Both the position numbers and the translations under genes were made by a program. The notes under the pieces were generated by a model. It had not been told where the DNA came from, made no database searches, and worked only from the letters and a program-made list of their open reading frames with translations. A stretch of 41,265 bases of DNA from Haplomitrium mnioides (Eukaryota; Marchantiophyta; Haplomitriopsida; Calobryales): contig JBNGIS010025247.1 of the NCBI GenBank assembly GCA_049999725.1, forward strand, positions 24,643-65,907, written 5' to 3'. Position 1 is the stretch's first letter. Each line of letters starts with the position of its first letter. This document shows, in pieces, positions 39,647-41,265 of this stretch.

Positions 39647-41265
39647 TGTCGCTCCCCTATTCCAGGCCTTAACCTTTCCAGTCACCTCTTTGAAGGCAAG
39701 GGAGGATAAATAATGGGCTTTCAAGTTCTTTTTTGAGATGGCCCCTTGCTGGTTACCACTTTCAAGCTCTAAGGATTCTCCTTTTCCTTTCCAGCCTTTA
39801 ACATACCACTCACTCTCTTCTGATTGCACTCAAGTCAGTCATTCATACCCCCAGCTAATCTTTGTGTAATTCTTGCACTTTATTCCCACGGCCCAATAAC
39901 TTAGACTCTGCCACCTATTTGTGCTTTGGGTCAGAAGTGTGCTGGTGACCTGCACCACTTAACAATATAAGATGCCTAGAATCCCCCTCACAGGGTTGTC
40001 ACAAAACTGATACAGCTAATCCTAACTATCTTAAGATGCACTAATTCCTACTCTATGCAACAGAATCAGGAATAGAGAGCATTCACCATTAGGATACCAA
40101 AACTGTGTCCAGGGATTGGACTCCCCTTTCAAGGTTGTTCCTAAGGTCTGCTCAACTATCCTAATGAAGTCTAATCTAAAAGGTCTCTTGAATACAATTG
40201 CAGAAAGTAAATCTAGCTATACACATATGCACAAACATAATTACACTATGTACTGCAAAGAGAAACAGAGTCCTTGAAGGCTCTTTGGATAGATCCACCA
40301 ACTGATACTTCCCTTTTGAATCCTTTGCTGCCTTACAGCCTACAATCCAATAACCACCCACACATCCTTCTCTCCAGATAGTTTCTTAACTTCCCTTGCG
40401 AGAAGCCTTGACTTTACTTCCTCAGGCTAGGAAGAGGATTTCTTTGACTTCCACCTCTGGAAGACATTTTTCCTAATTGTAGGTAGCCCACTCCACCTCG
40501 AGCCTTGACGAGTCTTACTATGTAGTGCGCGGGCACTAACGTAACCCCCTCCCTTCTCAACTTCACTTAGGAATCACACCAGAGTGTACTCCAAACACTC
40601 TGGGTTGATACTCCCACACAAAGAATGGCAGAGACAACCTCAAGTTCCTCACTTGGTAGCCTCTCCCGAAGTCATAGCTGGCCAGAATCCCTTCTAGACT
40701 CCTGTATCGGTCCACCTCCGCTCTGGTCCACTCACGAGGAGGAGCTCACATGGATTGCCCGAGCCTCTTGAGCTTCTCACTCAGCAATTTTTGGTGCCAT
40801 TCCAGTCCACCTCCAAATCCCCGCTTGCTATTTGGAGCTTGTTCACCCGCTTCACGTAGTCTTCTCACTGGATTCCTACTACAACCGCCCCTCGTTGCGA
40901 TTTCTTTGTCCTATGGTCGTTATGCTCCTGCATAAGAAATGTAGAGACGACCCCAAGCTCCTCTCTTGGCGGCCTCTCCCGAAGTCTTAGCAGGCCAGAA
41001 TCCCTTCTAGACCCCCGTATCGGTCCACCTTCGCTCCGGTCTACTCACGGGGAACAAGTTCATCTGGATCGCCTAAGCCTCCTGAGCTCCTTACTCAATG
41101 ATTTTTGGCGCCCCTCCAGTCCACCTTCGAATCCCTGCTTGCCTCTTGGAGCTAGTTTACCTGCTTCACGTGATCTTCTCATTGGATTCCCACTTTTTCC
41201 CCCCTCGTTGCTATTTCCCTAGCGTGTAGTCGCTGTCGCGTCCTTAGATTGCATGTGCATCAACC
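39647..41265 (-). repeat. Third family A LTR, cut by the window end
   Basis: The left boundary, TGTCGCTCCCCTATTCC, matches TGTCACTCCCTTGTTTCC of A2. Homology to 9466-10800 runs to the window end. It is more diverged from both A2 LTRs than they are from each other, so it is another copy or subfamily. Whether it is a solo LTR or the 3' LTR of an element outside the window cannot be seen. Confidence 0.85.
40617..41242 (-). repeat. 313-bp tandem duplication inside the third family A LTR
   Basis: CCAGAATCCCTTCTAGAC occurs at 40682 and 40995. The flanking sequence (GAGACAACCTCAAG against GAGACGACCCCAAG; CTGTATCGGTCCACCT against CCGTATCGGTCCACCT) repeats with the same 313-bp step. The A2 LTRs have this segment once (about 10450-10760 and 18600-18920). 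Confidence 0.82.

Overview
The window looks like nuclear DNA of a land plant with a large, repeat-dominated genome. A gymnosperm or fern is my best guess, but the sequence does not settle it. It is a graveyard of mobile elements: I see no intact host gene, tRNA, rRNA or CRISPR. Two runs of exactly 100 N (25625-25724 and 26512-26611) are assembly gaps of arbitrary length.

Left half (1-21522, relatively GC-rich). One family of long-LTR Ty3/gypsy retrotransposons (family A; LTRs about 2.3-3.2 kb, ends TGTCAG...TGACA, primer site starting TGGCGCTAGAAG) accounts for nearly everything. Positions 500-2390 are family-A-like LTR material in minus orientation. Copy A1 (+ strand, 2598-21522) has a truncated 5' LTR, a decayed gag, a deletion of protease and reverse transcriptase, then RNase H and integrase, and a 3' LTR split in two (7375-9465 and 20774-21522). 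The split is caused by copy A2 (minus strand, 9466-20773), nested in that LTR. A2 keeps gag, protease, RT, RNase H and integrase in order but has stops, frameshifts and a deletion of an integrase active-site segment. The last 1.6 kb (39647-41265) is a third family A LTR in minus orientation, cut by the window end.

Right half (21523-39646, AT-rich). Two divergently oriented, intron-bearing, broken genes lie head to head. On the minus strand (21973-24396) is a relic of a beta-class N6-adenine/N4-cytosine DNA methyltransferase-like gene (motif IV, a QKP motif and motif I, with a clear GTAAGT...AG intron). On the plus strand (24782-28469) is a relic of a DUF7869-type gene, which is RNase H-like and transposase-like. 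About 70 bp of interrupted-palindrome sequence recurs in the same orientation at 21879, 30179 and 38872, and a GACTC-rich minisatellite recurs in the methyltransferase introns, beyond the DUF7869 gene and at 39.2-39.6 kb. These repeats suggest one composite mobile unit. The methyltransferase/DUF7869 pairing is the most interesting candidate for an undescribed system.

From 30613 to about 38867 is a second, older and clearly different Ty3/gypsy lineage (family B, + strand) with a matching LTR pair, gag, protease, RT, RNase H and integrase, all riddled with stops. None of the elements appears able to move by itself.
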